30,819 nt of DNA from JAZSNA01 sp045536135 (GCA_045536135.1 JAZSNA010000020.1:1-30819), one strand, 5' to 3'; counted from the first letter of the stretch, positions 1 through 8,598 are shown. Notes: generated from the sequence alone by a model not told the origin. Program-made: numbers and translations.

Positions 1-264
1 AAAACCAAGGTTTTTTTGATATAAAAATACATTACTTTTTAATGGCTTAAAAAGTGTTCAATATGAATAAAATATAAATACGGACCTTATATTTGTTTTT
101 TTATGAAATCATTGGATTGGGTTCAGATAATAAAATTAAAAGTCTCTTAAAGTCTATTTTTAATCTAAATTCAAATAAAAAATAACCGTGTATGTATCGG
201 ATATATTCTTTTTGATAAATCCCCCCCATATATTGTTCGTAGTTTTCAACAGAAAGGATGAAAA
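1..264. other. AT-rich intergenic region upstream of the outer-membrane protein gene
   Basis: This stretch contains no open frame I can support. It is very AT-rich and carries a run of seven C at 221-227, out of character with its surroundings. A Shine-Dalgarno-like AGAAAGGA lies at about 251-258, just before the ATG at 265. No clear -35/-10 pair stands out. The upstream gene that this region would follow lies outside the window. Confidence 0.6.
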
Positions 265-852
265 ATGAAAAAATTACTTATGACAACAGCCGCTGTTTTG
301 TGCGCAGGTACAATCTCAGCAGCAACACATAACGACATGAATATGAACATGTCTGAAAATAATTACGCCAGATTTGATGCCGGTTGGGCAATCGGTCGGG
401 GTAGTATTGATGATGCCGGTGTATTCGCTTTGGGTATGGGGCATCAATTTACGGATTATATGAAAGCGGAACTTTTGGCAGAATATCGTCCGTTCAGTAA
501 ATTTAAAAAAGGCGGCGCCGATAATGATTTCTATTCATTAGACGCGATGGCTAATGTTTACTTGATGTATCCGGTTATGGAACGGGTTCATATCTATGGT
601 ATGGGCGGTATCGGATATGCTTATAACAAAGTTGATGGTCATGAAAACTTTAAGGGTGACGGACGCAGCGATTTTGCTTGGAATATCGGAGCCGGTATGA
701 CTTATGATATTAACGATTGTTGGGCAATGGATGTTGGATATCGTTATGTTGATTTAGGTCAAGCTCGTGCCAAAGACAGAACAACTGGCGCTTCAATTTC
801 CGAAGATGTTCAATATAATGACATTCGTTTAAGTTTGATTTATCAATTCTGA
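265..852 (+). CDS. outer-membrane beta-barrel protein, OmpA-like/Omp25-like porin family
   Basis: Predicted small outer-membrane barrel of 195 aa. Residues 1-20 form a typical Sec signal peptide: Lys-Lys start, hydrophobic core and a small-residue end near Ser-Ala-Ala. The mature part alternates hydrophobic and polar residues, with Gly/Tyr-rich strands such as GMGGIGYAY and GYRYVDLG. It ends in Phe (IYQF), the usual C-terminal signal for insertion by the Bam complex. The length fits an eight-stranded barrel without a peptidoglycan-binding OmpA domain. The start is supported by AGAAAGGA just upstream. The gene stands alone and is followed by its own terminator. Its exact role (structural, porin or adhesin) cannot be read from the sequence. 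The family assignment is firm as a barrel but weak at subfamily level. Confidence 0.85.
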   Translation: MKKLLMTTAAVLCAGTISAATHNDMNMNMSENNYARFDAGWAIGRGSIDDAGVFALGMGHQFTDYMKAELLAEYRPFSKFKKGGADNDFYSLDAMANVYLMYPVMERVHIYGMGGIGYAYNKVDGHENFKGDGRSDFAWNIGAGMTYDINDCWAMDVGYRYVDLGQARAKDRTTGASISEDVQYNDIRLSLIYQF

Positions 853-871
853 TAAGCAAAATCAAAAAAGA

Positions 872-904
872 AAACAGTCCGTCCACAAAACGGGCTGTTT
901 TTTT
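872..904 (+). terminator. Rho-independent terminator of the outer-membrane protein gene
   Basis: A ten-base inverted repeat (872-881 with 891-900, one G-T wobble) with a nine-base loop is followed by a run of seven T. It lies 20 bases after the stop codon of the barrel gene and before the promoter of the radical SAM gene. Confidence 0.85.
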
Positions 905-909
905 CAATA

Positions 910-938
910 TTTACTTTTTCCGTCAAATATGCTATAAT
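910..938 (+). promoter_or_regulatory. predicted leaderless sigma70-type promoter of the radical SAM gene
   Basis: A TTTACT -35 (910-915), a 17-base spacer and a perfect TATAAT -10 (933-938). A start point seven bases past the -10 falls on position 945, the A of the ATG. There is no Shine-Dalgarno sequence, so a leaderless mRNA is predicted. Confidence 0.65.
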
Positions 939-944
939 CAAAAA

Positions 945-2123
945 ATGGAAATCAGTGCAAAAGAGGCTTATTTATCCAGAAAAAACGAGCAAAAAGTCCA
1001 AAGATATTTGGATGATTTTGTGTTATATGGTATTTTTACAATTCCAGTTCTTCGGCAATTAAAGTCTCAAAACTATTTGCCGTTTTATGTCGAAAAAAGC
1101 ATTCCTGCTGAAATTAAAGAAATATTAAACCAACCGGAAAATACTTGGGGAAACAGTATAAAACAATACTATATTCAAAGGGGAATAAAAGTCTTGGACG
1201 GATATAAAAAATGTCCTGTTCCGATGTCAGACGATTCTCGGATAAAGGGGGATACTGTGGATATTTTATCTTGGAGCGGAAAACGGTTATTAAAGAGATT
1301 AAAAACAGCACTTCAAAATAAAATTTACCCGAATGATTATGTTTATGATGCTTTTTTTGCGTCTAATAAATTTTTGCTGAATTTAGATTTATTTAAAAAT
1401 TTAAGCTTTTTGGAAAATAATGAGTACCTAAAGTTGGATAAATTTCATCTTTCATTGTCCAGCGGATGTTATAATCGGTGTAGTCATTGTGCTTTTGATG
1501 CAACGGCACCGGTTTGTCATATGCCTTATCCGATTGCGTTGAAAATTTTGTCAATATTAAAGAAAAACGAAAGTCAGAATCCGATACTTTATACAGATTC
1601 GGATCCGCTGGCTTATCGGGATAAAATTATATCTGCGGATACAGGAGATGTAATTATTTCTTTATATAATCAATCTCCATTGGGCTTTCCGGTTTTAACA
1701 AAGGGAATTTTATTGCCAGATGATGATGTTGTTTTGGCTAAAATAGGTCTGCATACGCCTGTTATTTTGTCTTCGGTTAATTTACCGGGGGAAAATGTTA
1801 TACAAAATCAAAAAAGAATAACACAATCGTTAATGATTTTAGACCAATTGCCCAAAGAAAAAAAAGACTTAATGACTTATCATACGGTTAATCAAATAGA
1901 TGAGGCCAATCCGCCGGCGTTATTGGGACGGTGGATTGATACAACACAAAAGTACGGCATTCAATTAAGTGCCAATGTTAAGGTTTCGGATGATTTTGTT
2001 GCATTAATGCCAAATGGGGATTTCATGCAATTTTATCTGAACGAAAATAATCGATTTGGTCGAAAAGTAATCAATAATATTTATAGAATGCCATGGCAAA
2101 GGGATAAATACTATGGTCGATGA
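945..2123 (+). CDS. radical SAM family protein of unknown function
   Basis: The 392-aa protein carries the radical SAM signature CxxxCxxC at C175-C179-C182, in the context SGCYNRCSHCAFD. This would bind the [4Fe-4S] cluster that cleaves S-adenosylmethionine. A conserved-looking YTDSDPLAYRD segment follows and may correspond to a later strand of the barrel. About 165 residues precede the cluster motif, an unusually long N-terminal extension. The C-terminus is Asn/Arg-rich with no obvious auxiliary cluster cysteines (no SPASM or twitch pattern). The substrate is unknown. The stop codon overlaps the start of the next small frame by 11 bases, suggesting translational coupling. The start has no ribosome-binding site and appears leaderless. 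The radical SAM class is well supported; no subfamily is recognised. Confidence 0.8.
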   Translation: MEISAKEAYLSRKNEQKVQRYLDDFVLYGIFTIPVLRQLKSQNYLPFYVEKSIPAEIKEILNQPENTWGNSIKQYYIQRGIKVLDGYKKCPVPMSDDSRIKGDTVDILSWSGKRLLKRLKTALQNKIYPNDYVYDAFFASNKFLLNLDLFKNLSFLENNEYLKLDKFHLSLSSGCYNRCSHCAFDATAPVCHMPYPIALKILSILKKNESQNPILYTDSDPLAYRDKIISADTGDVIISLYNQSPLGFPVLTKGILLPDDDVVLAKIGLHTPVILSSVNLPGENVIQNQKRITQSLMILDQLPKEKKDLMTYHTVNQIDEANPPALLGRWIDTTQKYGIQLSANVKVSDDFVALMPNGDFMQFYLNENNRFGRKVINNIYRMPWQRDKYYGR

Positions 2124-2238
2124 GATTAATAAACATAATTCTCCACCGGAAGAATTGGAAATTTATTTTGCTTCCAGAATGGATGACCGGTTTAGAGCTA
2201 TGGGACAAAAATATTTATCTGGACCTCGAAATAAATAA
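2113..2238 (+). pseudogene. 5' fragment of a frameshifted hypothetical gene (or a 41-aa small protein)
   Basis: This 41-codon frame starts with ATG inside the last codons of the radical SAM gene. A GGGA-type ribosome site sits around 2098-2104. The product is polar (MVDEINKHN... GPRNK) with no signal peptide or metal motif. It ends at a TAA at 2236-2238, exactly where the next frame opens (after a TAA at 2232-2234). Only the seven bases TAAATAA at 2232-2238 separate the two frames. One extra A in the preceding A run would join this piece to the downstream frame and give a protein of about 203 aa. I therefore read it as the front of a broken gene. A genuine 41-aa protein, or an assembly error, remain possible. 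Confidence 0.5.
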
Positions 2239-2309
2239 CAAAAGAATTTAAAAACAAAAACTATAATCGTATTCAATCGGAAGAGGCCGCTCGGAAAGCT
2301 CGAAAAATT

Positions 2310-2723
2310 TTGGGATTTTCTATATCATATGATTATCAATTTCCAAAAGAAGATGAAATGTTTCAAAAATATAATGGTTGGGCAGATTTTGAAGTTGATA
2401 TGCATAAATTATATAAAAAGATTTACTATGATCATAATATTTATGACTCGGTTAAAGCAATAAATTTATGGTATCGGATAAAAAAACAAAATCCTTCTTT
2501 GGAAAAAATATCCATGCCACAGCAAAATGGAATGACAATTATGAACGCTATAATTGGTGTCTGTTCTAAATTTCATCCGGATGATATTTCTTATTATATT
2601 AATCGCACTGTTAAAACGAAGAATGCCAAAACATTTGAAAAATTTTTCGGATTCGTGATTTCCCCGAAAAGAAGACATGATATTGTTAAACAATACGCCA
2701 TATCCCTACATAAAAGACGCTAA
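2310..2723 (+). CDS. hypothetical protein, probable 3' part of a frameshifted gene
   Basis: I do not recognise this protein. The only initiator codon near the front of the frame is TTG at 2310, with no ribosome site. The frame is open back to 2235, and the extra codons (encoding TKEFKNKNYNRIQSEEAARK and so on) look coding, which argues that the true start is upstream in the other frame at 2113. The 137-aa product is rich in Tyr, Lys and Ile, with a basic C-terminus (SLHKRR), no membrane segment and no cysteine-rich motif. It follows the radical SAM gene on the same strand and is closed by the terminator at 2765-2795, so the two were probably co-transcribed. It could be an accessory or substrate protein of the radical SAM enzyme, but nothing in the sequence proves this. 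Confidence 0.55.
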   Translation: MGFSISYDYQFPKEDEMFQKYNGWADFEVDMHKLYKKIYYDHNIYDSVKAINLWYRIKKQNPSLEKISMPQQNGMTIMNAIIGVCSKFHPDDISYYINRTVKTKNAKTFEKFFGFVISPKRRHDIVKQYAISLHKRR

Positions 2724-2764
2724 CTTCGGAAGATTAAGGATTTTTTTTAAAAATATCTGAAAAC

Positions 2765-2795
2765 AAAAAATACCCGATGAAAATCGGGTATTTTT
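2765..2795. terminator. bidirectional terminator between the radical SAM locus and rpmA
   Basis: A perfect eight-base GC-containing inverted repeat (2771-2778 and 2783-2790) surrounds a GAAA tetraloop. It is flanked by A residues on the left and five T on the right, so it can stop transcription from both sides. It serves the plus-strand locus and the minus-strand rplU-rpmA operon. Confidence 0.9.
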
Positions 2796-2812
2796 ATAAC
2801 TTGATGTATTAA

Positions 2813-3067
2813 CTAATTTTTGATAACACTAACATACATTCTGTCTTTTTCTGCACGTCTGAATTGAACAACACCATCAGCCGTTGCAAAAATTGTGTGA
2901 TCTGTTCCAAGTCCGACATTTTCGCCCGGATAATATTTTGTTCCACGTTGACGAATAATGATGTTTCCGGCAACAACAGCTTCACCACCGGATTTTTTTA
3001 AACCAAGACGACGACCTTCCGAATCACGTCCGTTACGTGTGCTACCACCAGCCTTCTTATGTGCCAT
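2813..3067 (-). CDS. rpmA: 50S ribosomal protein L27
   Basis: Component of the large ribosomal subunit near the peptidyl-transferase centre. The 84-aa length and the sequence are typical: MAHKKAGGSTRNGRDSEGRRLG at the front (no Firmicutes-type cleaved extension), then KSGGEAVVAGNIIIRQRGTKYYPG and a C-terminal basic segment. The gene follows rplU with a two-base gap and a GGGGG-type ribosome site inside the end of rplU. That is the usual rplU-rpmA order. The obg gene that often follows in other bacteria is absent here; a terminator comes next. The identification is certain from motif conservation. Confidence 0.98.
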   Translation of the reverse strand: MAHKKAGGSTRNGRDSEGRRLGLKKSGGEAVVAGNIIIRQRGTKYYPGENVGLGTDHTIFATADGVVQFRRAEKDRMYVSVIKN

Positions 3068-3069
3068 TG

Positions 3070-3372
3070 TTATGCCCCCTTAACTTCCAAAATTTTAACA
3101 ACGGACAATTCTTGTTTGTGTCCGTTTTTACGACGATAACCCTGACGACGCCGTTTTTTGAAAACAATCACCTTTTCACCACGAGATTGTTTCACAATTT
3201 CACCCACAACTTTTGCGCCATCGACCACAGGAGTTCCAACAGTTCCATCCAACATCAATACTTGGTCAAATTCAACCTTGTCGCCGGCAACCCCAGATAC
3301 TTTTTCAATGACAATAATCGAGTCTTTTGTGACTTTATATTGCTTTGAACCCGTTTTAATAATTGCAAACAT
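3070..3372 (-). CDS. rplU: 50S ribosomal protein L21
   Basis: Large-subunit protein that binds 23S rRNA. The 100-aa product begins MFAIIKTGSKQYKV, the family hallmark. It contains the basic KKRRRQGYRRKNGHKQ segment near residues 74-89 that contacts rRNA, and it ends with the KILEVKGA strand. It is the first gene of the rplU-rpmA operon. An AAAGGAA ribosome site precedes the ATG. The TTGACA / TATAAG promoter at 3402-3430 drives it, divergent from mfd across a 112-base gap. The length fits the family. Confidence 0.98.
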   Translation of the reverse strand: MFAIIKTGSKQYKVTKDSIIVIEKVSGVAGDKVEFDQVLMLDGTVGTPVVDGAKVVGEIVKQSRGEKVIVFKKRRRQGYRRKNGHKQELSVVKILEVKGA

Positions 3373-3401
3373 TTTCGTTCCTTTGTTAATTTTCAGAGCT
3401 T

Positions 3402-3430
3402 CTTATACATAAAAAAAAACAAAATGTCAA
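3402..3430 (-). promoter_or_regulatory. sigma70-type promoter of rplU-rpmA
   Basis: On the minus strand a perfect TTGACA -35 (3425-3430), a 17-base spacer and a TATAAG -10 (3402-3407). This leaves a leader of about 23 bases with a Shine-Dalgarno sequence, as expected for a strong ribosomal-protein operon. It lies back-to-back with the mfd promoter. Confidence 0.75.
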
Positions 3431-3449
3431 TAAGAAAATGAAAAAAAAC

Positions 3450-3478
3450 TTTATATTTTATTAAAAATCAGATATATT
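3450..3478 (+). promoter_or_regulatory. predicted leaderless promoter of mfd
   Basis: A weak TTTATA -35 (3450-3455), a 17-base spacer and a TATATT -10 (3473-3478). Seven bases past the -10 is 3485, the first base of the mfd ATG. No Shine-Dalgarno sequence is present. Confidence 0.55.
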
Positions 3479-3484
3479 GCGACT

Positions 3485-6400
3485 ATGGAACGGAAAAATT
3501 TGGTTTGGGGCGGTGTGGTCAAGGGATATGATATTTTTGCCCTGATTGAGCTATATCGTCAAAAAAAATCTTTAATTTATATTGTTAATACAGATTTAGA
3601 AATAAAACAAACCGCCGATATTCTTAAATTTATTCAGCCGGATATAGAAGTCTTTACCCTGATGGGATGGGATAGTGGACCATATGATTCGGTTTCTGTT
3701 CACAGTGATGTGGAAAGTGATCGGATTTCGGCTCTTTGCCAAATGGCCTTAAATCCAAATAATGGAATAGTTATAACTTCGGTTAATGCCTTTTTGATGC
3801 GATTGCCTCCGATGGATTTTTTCAAAAAAAGATTTGTTAAAATCGAAAAAAAACAAAACTTAAATTTGGATGAGTTTATTAAATTTTTACTAGCTTGTGG
3901 ATATATTAAAACCTCGACAGTTGATGGTGTCGGACAATTTGCGTTAAGAGGTGGAATTATTGATATTTTCCCGACGGGACAAACGGCGCCGGTTCGAATT
4001 GACTTATTTGGAGATGAAATCGAGGAAATAAAATATTTTGATACGACAACCCAACGAAGCACAGGCAATGTTGATGAGGTCTTGATTTATCCGGCAGCTG
4101 AATATTCATTTGACGAACTGGAATTGTTTTGTCAAAAATATAAACAGTTCTTTGATTATCGGGTTGATGATTTGGTCTATGAAAAAATATGTCAAAAAAT
4201 TATACCGCCGGCAATTGAAAATTTTATACCGCTTTTCCATGAAGAAATGAAAACCTTAATTGATTATCGTCCGAATGCGACTCTTGTTTTAAGGGACGAT
4301 GTTTTTATTCAGATTGATGAGCGGATTTCAGAAATTGCCGATGCTTATCAATCTCGTTTGAAAGATGGCTCGGATATTTATCGTCCTTTGCCGGTGCCAG
4401 AGCTTTATTTAACCCAAAACGAAAGTCAAAATATATTGGAAAAAGCAATTGTTTTTTCTTCATTTGCTTCCCCCAAAAATCCGGATAAAAAAAGTCGGGT
4501 TTTGACAGATTTTTGTTCATCAAAAAATGATATTCATGTTCAGTTGGAAAAGTATATTCGTCAAAAAAACGGACAGGTTATTTTAAGTTTTTCAGATAAA
4601 ACAACATTATTTCGGATATGCGGATTACTAAAAGATATGGGGATACCTATTCATGTTGCTCATTCTTTTGATGAAGCGATTAATCATATGCCGTCAGCGA
4701 TTATAGCTTCTTTTGAAAACGGATTTTCATCTTTGGATTTTAATTTAATTACACAACATGAAATGGAAGGTGTAGTTAAAAAAGTCCCTGCGCCATCTCG
4801 TCGTGAAAATTTTATCGAGGATGTTTCCAGCTTAAATATAGGAGATTTAATTGTTCATTTGTCTCATGGTATCGGTGAATTCCAAGGGCTTGAAACAGTT
4901 TCAATCAGCGGACAAAAGGTGGATTGCCTTAAAATTTTATATGCGGATAAAGATGTTTTATTTGTTCCGGTGAATAATTTGGATTTGTTGACCCGATATG
5001 GGGAAAATAACGGAACTAAATTGGATAAATTAGGTTCTTCTTTATGGCAATCCCGACGGGAAAAAGTCAAAAAGAATTTATTTGAAATGGCTCAAAAACT
5101 GATAGATATTGAAGCCAAACGTAAATCCATTACCGTTGAAAAGATATTACCGCCATTGGGTTTGTATGCAGATTTTTGTGCCAGATTCCCATATGTTGAA
5201 ACACCGGATCAAGAAAAAACGATGGATGATATTTTATCGGATTTCGAATCGGCTCATCCGATGGATCGATTGGTTTGTGGGGATGTCGGTTTCGGAAAGA
5301 CGGAAATGGCATTACGAGCTGCCTTTTTGGTCGCAAGTTCGGGGTATCAGGTGGCCTTAATTGCACCGACAACTTTATTGGCGCGTCAGCATTTTGAATT
5401 GTTTAAAAAAAGGTTTGATGGGTTTGGTTTTCGGATTGCACAATTATCACGATTGGTTTCGTCCAAAGATCAAAAATTAATCCAAAGTGAAATAAAATCC
5501 GGTATGGTGGATATTGTTATCGGAACACATGCATTGCTTTCAAAAAATATATCTTTTAATCGATTGGGGCTGGTCATTGTGGATGAGGAGCAACATTTCG
5601 GAGTGGCTCACAAGGAACGTCTGAAAGAAATTTCTCAAGGTGTTCATGTCTTAACATTGACGGCGACTCCCATTCCTAGAACGCTTCAATTGTCTTTAAC
5701 AGGGGTTCGAGAGTTAAGTATTATTGCAACGCCGCCACTGTCCAGATTGGAAGTTGGTACTTTTGTTATGCCTTTTGATCGGGTTCGGATTGCTCAAATT
5801 ATTCGCCGAGAGGTGGAACGAGGGGGACAGGTATTTTATGTTTGTCCTCGGATATCGGATATGCCGGATTTAATGCAGGTTTTAAATGAGGTTATTCCGG
5901 ATATTCGAATTGTTCAAGCGCATGGAAGAATGAGTGGAAGTGAATTGGAAAAAATAATGTTGGATTTTTCAGAAGGGAAAAGTCAAGTCTTATTGGCAAC
6001 CAGTATTATTGAATCCGGTCTGGATATGCCGAATGTGAATACGATTATTGTTCATAAGGCTCATTTGTTCGGTTTGGCGGCATTGTATCAGCTAAAAGGA
6101 AGGGTGGGGCGGTCATCTTTGAAAGCCTATGCCTATTTAACAACGCCGTTTGGTTTAAAACTTTCCCCATCGGCCTATCAACGGTTATCCGTGATGCAAA
6201 GCTTGGAAAAATTGGGGTCTGGATTTACATTGGCCTCACATGATTTAGATATTCGTGGCGCCGGTAATTTGTTGGGAAAGGAACAATCCGGACACATTCA
6301 GGAAGTTGGTGTTGAATTATTCCAAAAGATGTTGGTTGATGCGGTTTATAAATTAAAAAATCAAGAAACGGATATGATGGAATTTTCACCGACAATTTCA

Positions 6401-6847
6401 ATTGGAGTTTCCGTAATGATTCCGGACGATTATATCAATGATTTAAATGTTCGGCTGTCTTTTTATCATCGCTTAGCTTCGGTTAAAAAAGAACAAGAAT
6501 TGGAAGAAATTTACGAAGAGATGATTGATCGATTTGGTTCTGTTCCGGCAATGGTGAATGATTTAATAGAAGTGATGAAAATAAAAATGATTTGTCAAAC
6601 ATTGATGATTGATAAATGTGATGCGGGTGAAAAAGGTATGGTTATCACTTTCTGGAAAAATAAATGTCCGAATCCGGCCGGATTAGTTATGTTTTTAAAT
6701 AGTCAATTGGGATTGGCTCGGTTGACGACAACTCATCAGGTCGTTATTTCAAGATCTTGGCCTAATGAAAAAGATCGTTTGATTGGAGTTCAAAAAGTTT
6801 TAGAAAAACTTCACGAAGCTTTAATGCCGTCTAAAACGATAAATTGA
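3485..6847 (+). CDS. mfd: transcription-repair coupling factor Mfd
   Basis: DNA translocase that removes RNA polymerase stalled at lesions and recruits UvrA to start transcription-coupled nucleotide-excision repair. The 1120-aa length is normal. The UvrB-homology region is at the front (including GQFALRGGIIDIFP). The RNA-polymerase-interaction domain holds IGDLIVHLSHGIGEFQGLE near residues 455-475. The superfamily-2 motor follows: Walker A GDVGFGKT ending at K605-T606, DEEQ at 700-703, TATPIPRT and the motif VI-like KGRVGRS. The C-terminal TRCF domain follows (DIRGAGNLLGKEQSGHIQEVG and beyond). The gene is divergent from rplU. Its 3' end overlaps that of recJ on the other strand by 37 bases with no terminator. 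The start appears leaderless. Confidence 0.97.
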   Translation: MERKNLVWGGVVKGYDIFALIELYRQKKSLIYIVNTDLEIKQTADILKFIQPDIEVFTLMGWDSGPYDSVSVHSDVESDRISALCQMALNPNNGIVITSVNAFLMRLPPMDFFKKRFVKIEKKQNLNLDEFIKFLLACGYIKTSTVDGVGQFALRGGIIDIFPTGQTAPVRIDLFGDEIEEIKYFDTTTQRSTGNVDEVLIYPAAEYSFDELELFCQKYKQFFDYRVDDLVYEKICQKIIPPAIENFIPLFHEEMKTLIDYRPNATLVLRDDVFIQIDERISEIADAYQSRLKDGSDIYRPLPVPELYLTQNESQNILEKAIVFSSFASPKNPDKKSRVLTDFCSSKNDIHVQLEKYIRQKNGQVILSFSDKTTLFRICGLLKDMGIPIHVAHSFDEAINHMPSAIIASFENGFSSLDFNLITQHEMEGVVKKVPAPSRRENFIEDVSSLNIGDLIVHLSHGIGEFQGLETVSISGQKVDCLKILYADKDVLFVPVNNLDLLTRYGENNGTKLDKLGSSLWQSRREKVKKNLFEMAQKLIDIEAKRKSITVEKILPPLGLYADFCARFPYVETPDQEKTMDDILSDFESAHPMDRLVCGDVGFGKTEMALRAAFLVASSGYQVALIAPTTLLARQHFELFKKRFDGFGFRIAQLSRLVSSKDQKLIQSEIKSGMVDIVIGTHALLSKNISFNRLGLVIVDEEQHFGVAHKERLKEISQGVHVLTLTATPIPRTLQLSLTGVRELSIIATPPLSRLEVGTFVMPFDRVRIAQIIRREVERGGQVFYVCPRISDMPDLMQVLNEVIPDIRIVQAHGRMSGSELEKIMLDFSEGKSQVLLATSIIESGLDMPNVNTIIVHKAHLFGLAALYQLKGRVGRSSLKAYAYLTTPFGLKLSPSAYQRLSVMQSLEKLGSGFTLASHDLDIRGAGNLLGKEQSGHIQEVGVELFQKMLVDAVYKLKNQETDMMEFSPTISIGVSVMIPDDYINDLNVRLSFYHRLASVKKEQELEEIYEEMIDRFGSVPAMVNDLIEVMKIKMICQTLMIDKCDAGEKGMVITFWKNKCPNPAGLVMFLNSQLGLARLTTTHQVVISRSWPNEKDRLIGVQKVLEKLHEALMPSKTIN

Positions 6848-8598
6848 ATTTTAGTTTTGCCGTTATAAATTGTTTCTTTTAAGTTGCCGATAAAGTGAAA
6901 CTTGTCGTCTCGTTGATGGTTTAATATCACATCTCCCATTGGCGTATTTTCAGCCTTAAAACAAATGGCTTCAACTTTTTGACCGCCATTTCCGGTTAAG
7001 TACATTGCAATATGTCCGCCACGAGTTGAAACTGTATGAACAATGGATATATCTTGCATTAAAAATATGGGTTCCGGATTAGCTTCACCAAAAGGTTCAA
7101 GATTTTTTAAATCATTGATTAAATTTTGATTTATTCCGTTAATATCTAATGCCGCATCAATAAATTTTATTTTAGTTTTTTCTTTGGCCCCTTCAATAAG
7201 GGGGGAAATCTGGTCAAATAAAAATTGTTCAAAGTCATCTATTTTGTCTGTATTTAATGAAAAACCGGCTGCCATTTTATGACCGCCCCCTTTGGTCAGG
7301 ATTTTTTTATCCATTGCCTGAATTATTATTGTGCCCAAATCAATACCTTCTATTGAACGGCAAGAACCTTTAACTTCACCATTTTCAATACTTAAAACAA
7401 AAGTTGGTAAATGATAACGATCTTTTAAGCGTCCGGCAATAATTCCAACGACACCTTGATGCCAAGATTGACCGCGAATAAGAAGGAAAGGCTTGTTTTG
7501 AGAAATTAATTCGTCAGCCTGTTTTATGGCTTGTGATAAGACATCGTCTTCGATATTTCGTCTTTCTTGATTTAAATCGGCTAATTTTTCGGCGATTTGC
7601 ATGGCTTCAAAAGTATTTTGGGACAGTAGTAATTTACAACCCAAGTCTGATTGTCCGATACGACCAGCCGCGTTAATACGAGGACCTAAAATATACCCCA
7701 AATGATAAGATGTAATATGTCCCGAAATATCGGATAATGATATTAATGTTTTTAAGCCCAAATTTTGAGTGGAACGAAGTTGTTCAAGTCCTGTTTTTAC
7801 AAGCCAACGGTTAATTCCGTTTAACGGAACAACATCACAAACCGTCCCAAAAGCCACTAAATCCAAAAAAGACTTTAAAAAAGGTTTTTTTTGATTATCG
7901 AAAAAATGATATTTTTTATCCAACAGGGCATTAACAGCACGAAGTACCCAGAACATAACACCGACGGCGGCCATATTATGTGTCGGATCATCTTTATCTT
8001 CATCCAATCTTTTGGGGTTAATAATACCATAAGCGTTGGGTAAAGTTAAAGCCGGTTCATGATGATCGATAATAATCACATCTTTTCCCAAAGAGGTCCA
8101 AAAATCAATAGCCTCGAAAGCAGAAGTTCCACAGTCGGAAGTAATAACCAATGAAATTCCTTCCTTATCCCATTGTTGCATTTTTGGAATGTTCGGACCG
8201 TATCCGTCATTGCGATCCGGAATGAAAATATGGGGTTTAATCCCCAATTTGGACAAATAAATCGCTAATATGGATGATGATGTTGCTCCATCAACGTCAT
8301 AATCGCCCATAATCCCGATATTCTCTGTATTGATAATTGCACGGGCAATTCGATCTGCAACTTTGGGCATATCTTTTAATAAAAAAGGATTGGGAAAATC
8401 AGAATCTTTCGGATTTAAAAAGGTTTCAATTTCAGATGGGTTTAATTCACGAGTGGATAAAATTTGTGCAATAATCATCGGTAAATTAAATTGACGCATG
8501 ATGACAGAAGTTAAATCATCGGATGCTTCTTTTAATGCCCAATAACGTCCCTTTATTGAAAGGGTGTTTTTTAAGTCTAAATTACTCATCTTCACCAA
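6811..8598 (-). CDS. recJ: single-stranded-DNA-specific 5'-3' exonuclease RecJ
   Basis: Degrades single-stranded DNA from the 5' end in RecFOR recombination and mismatch and base-excision repair. The 595-aa length is typical. DHH-family motifs are all present: MGDYDVDG (residues 97-104), TSDCG (153-157) and IIDHH (176-180, metal-binding DHH). The DHHA1 motif GGGHKMAAG is at 437-445, followed by the C-terminal OB-like domain. The start at 8598 overlaps the end of the HPr gene by 17 bases; a second Met three codons on (8589) is an alternative. It is the last gene of the protease-hprK-EIIA-HPr operon, an unusual home for recJ, and its end overlaps mfd. RecF is encoded about 6 kb away, so two parts of the same recombination pathway lie in this window. 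Confidence 0.96.
   Translation of the reverse strand: MVKMSNLDLKNTLSIKGRYWALKEASDDLTSVIMRQFNLPMIIAQILSTRELNPSEIETFLNPKDSDFPNPFLLKDMPKVADRIARAIINTENIGIMGDYDVDGATSSSILAIYLSKLGIKPHIFIPDRNDGYGPNIPKMQQWDKEGISLVITSDCGTSAFEAIDFWTSLGKDVIIIDHHEPALTLPNAYGIINPKRLDEDKDDPTHNMAAVGVMFWVLRAVNALLDKKYHFFDNQKKPFLKSFLDLVAFGTVCDVVPLNGINRWLVKTGLEQLRSTQNLGLKTLISLSDISGHITSYHLGYILGPRINAAGRIGQSDLGCKLLLSQNTFEAMQIAEKLADLNQERRNIEDDVLSQAIKQADELISQNKPFLLIRGQSWHQGVVGIIAGRLKDRYHLPTFVLSIENGEVKGSCRSIEGIDLGTIIIQAMDKKILTKGGGHKMAAGFSLNTDKIDDFEQFLFDQISPLIEGAKEKTKIKFIDAALDINGINQNLINDLKNLEPFGEANPEPIFLMQDISIVHTVSTRGGHIAMYLTGNGGQKVEAICFKAENTPMGDVILNHQRDDKFHFIGNLKETIYNGKTKIQFIVLDGIKAS

Noticed and set aside
710..907. minus-strand 65-codon open frame
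   Set aside because: Lies mostly inside the barrel gene and across its terminator; no ribosome site; composition fits an antisense shadow.
2113..2238. 41-aa frame as a peptide (RiPP) substrate of the radical SAM enzyme
   Set aside because: Tempting from position and overlap, but it has no leader/core pattern or cysteine, and the downstream frame fits it as one broken gene.
3037..3348. plus-strand open frame opposite rplU and rpmA
   Set aside because: Antisense to two certain ribosomal-protein genes; no ribosome site or family resemblance.
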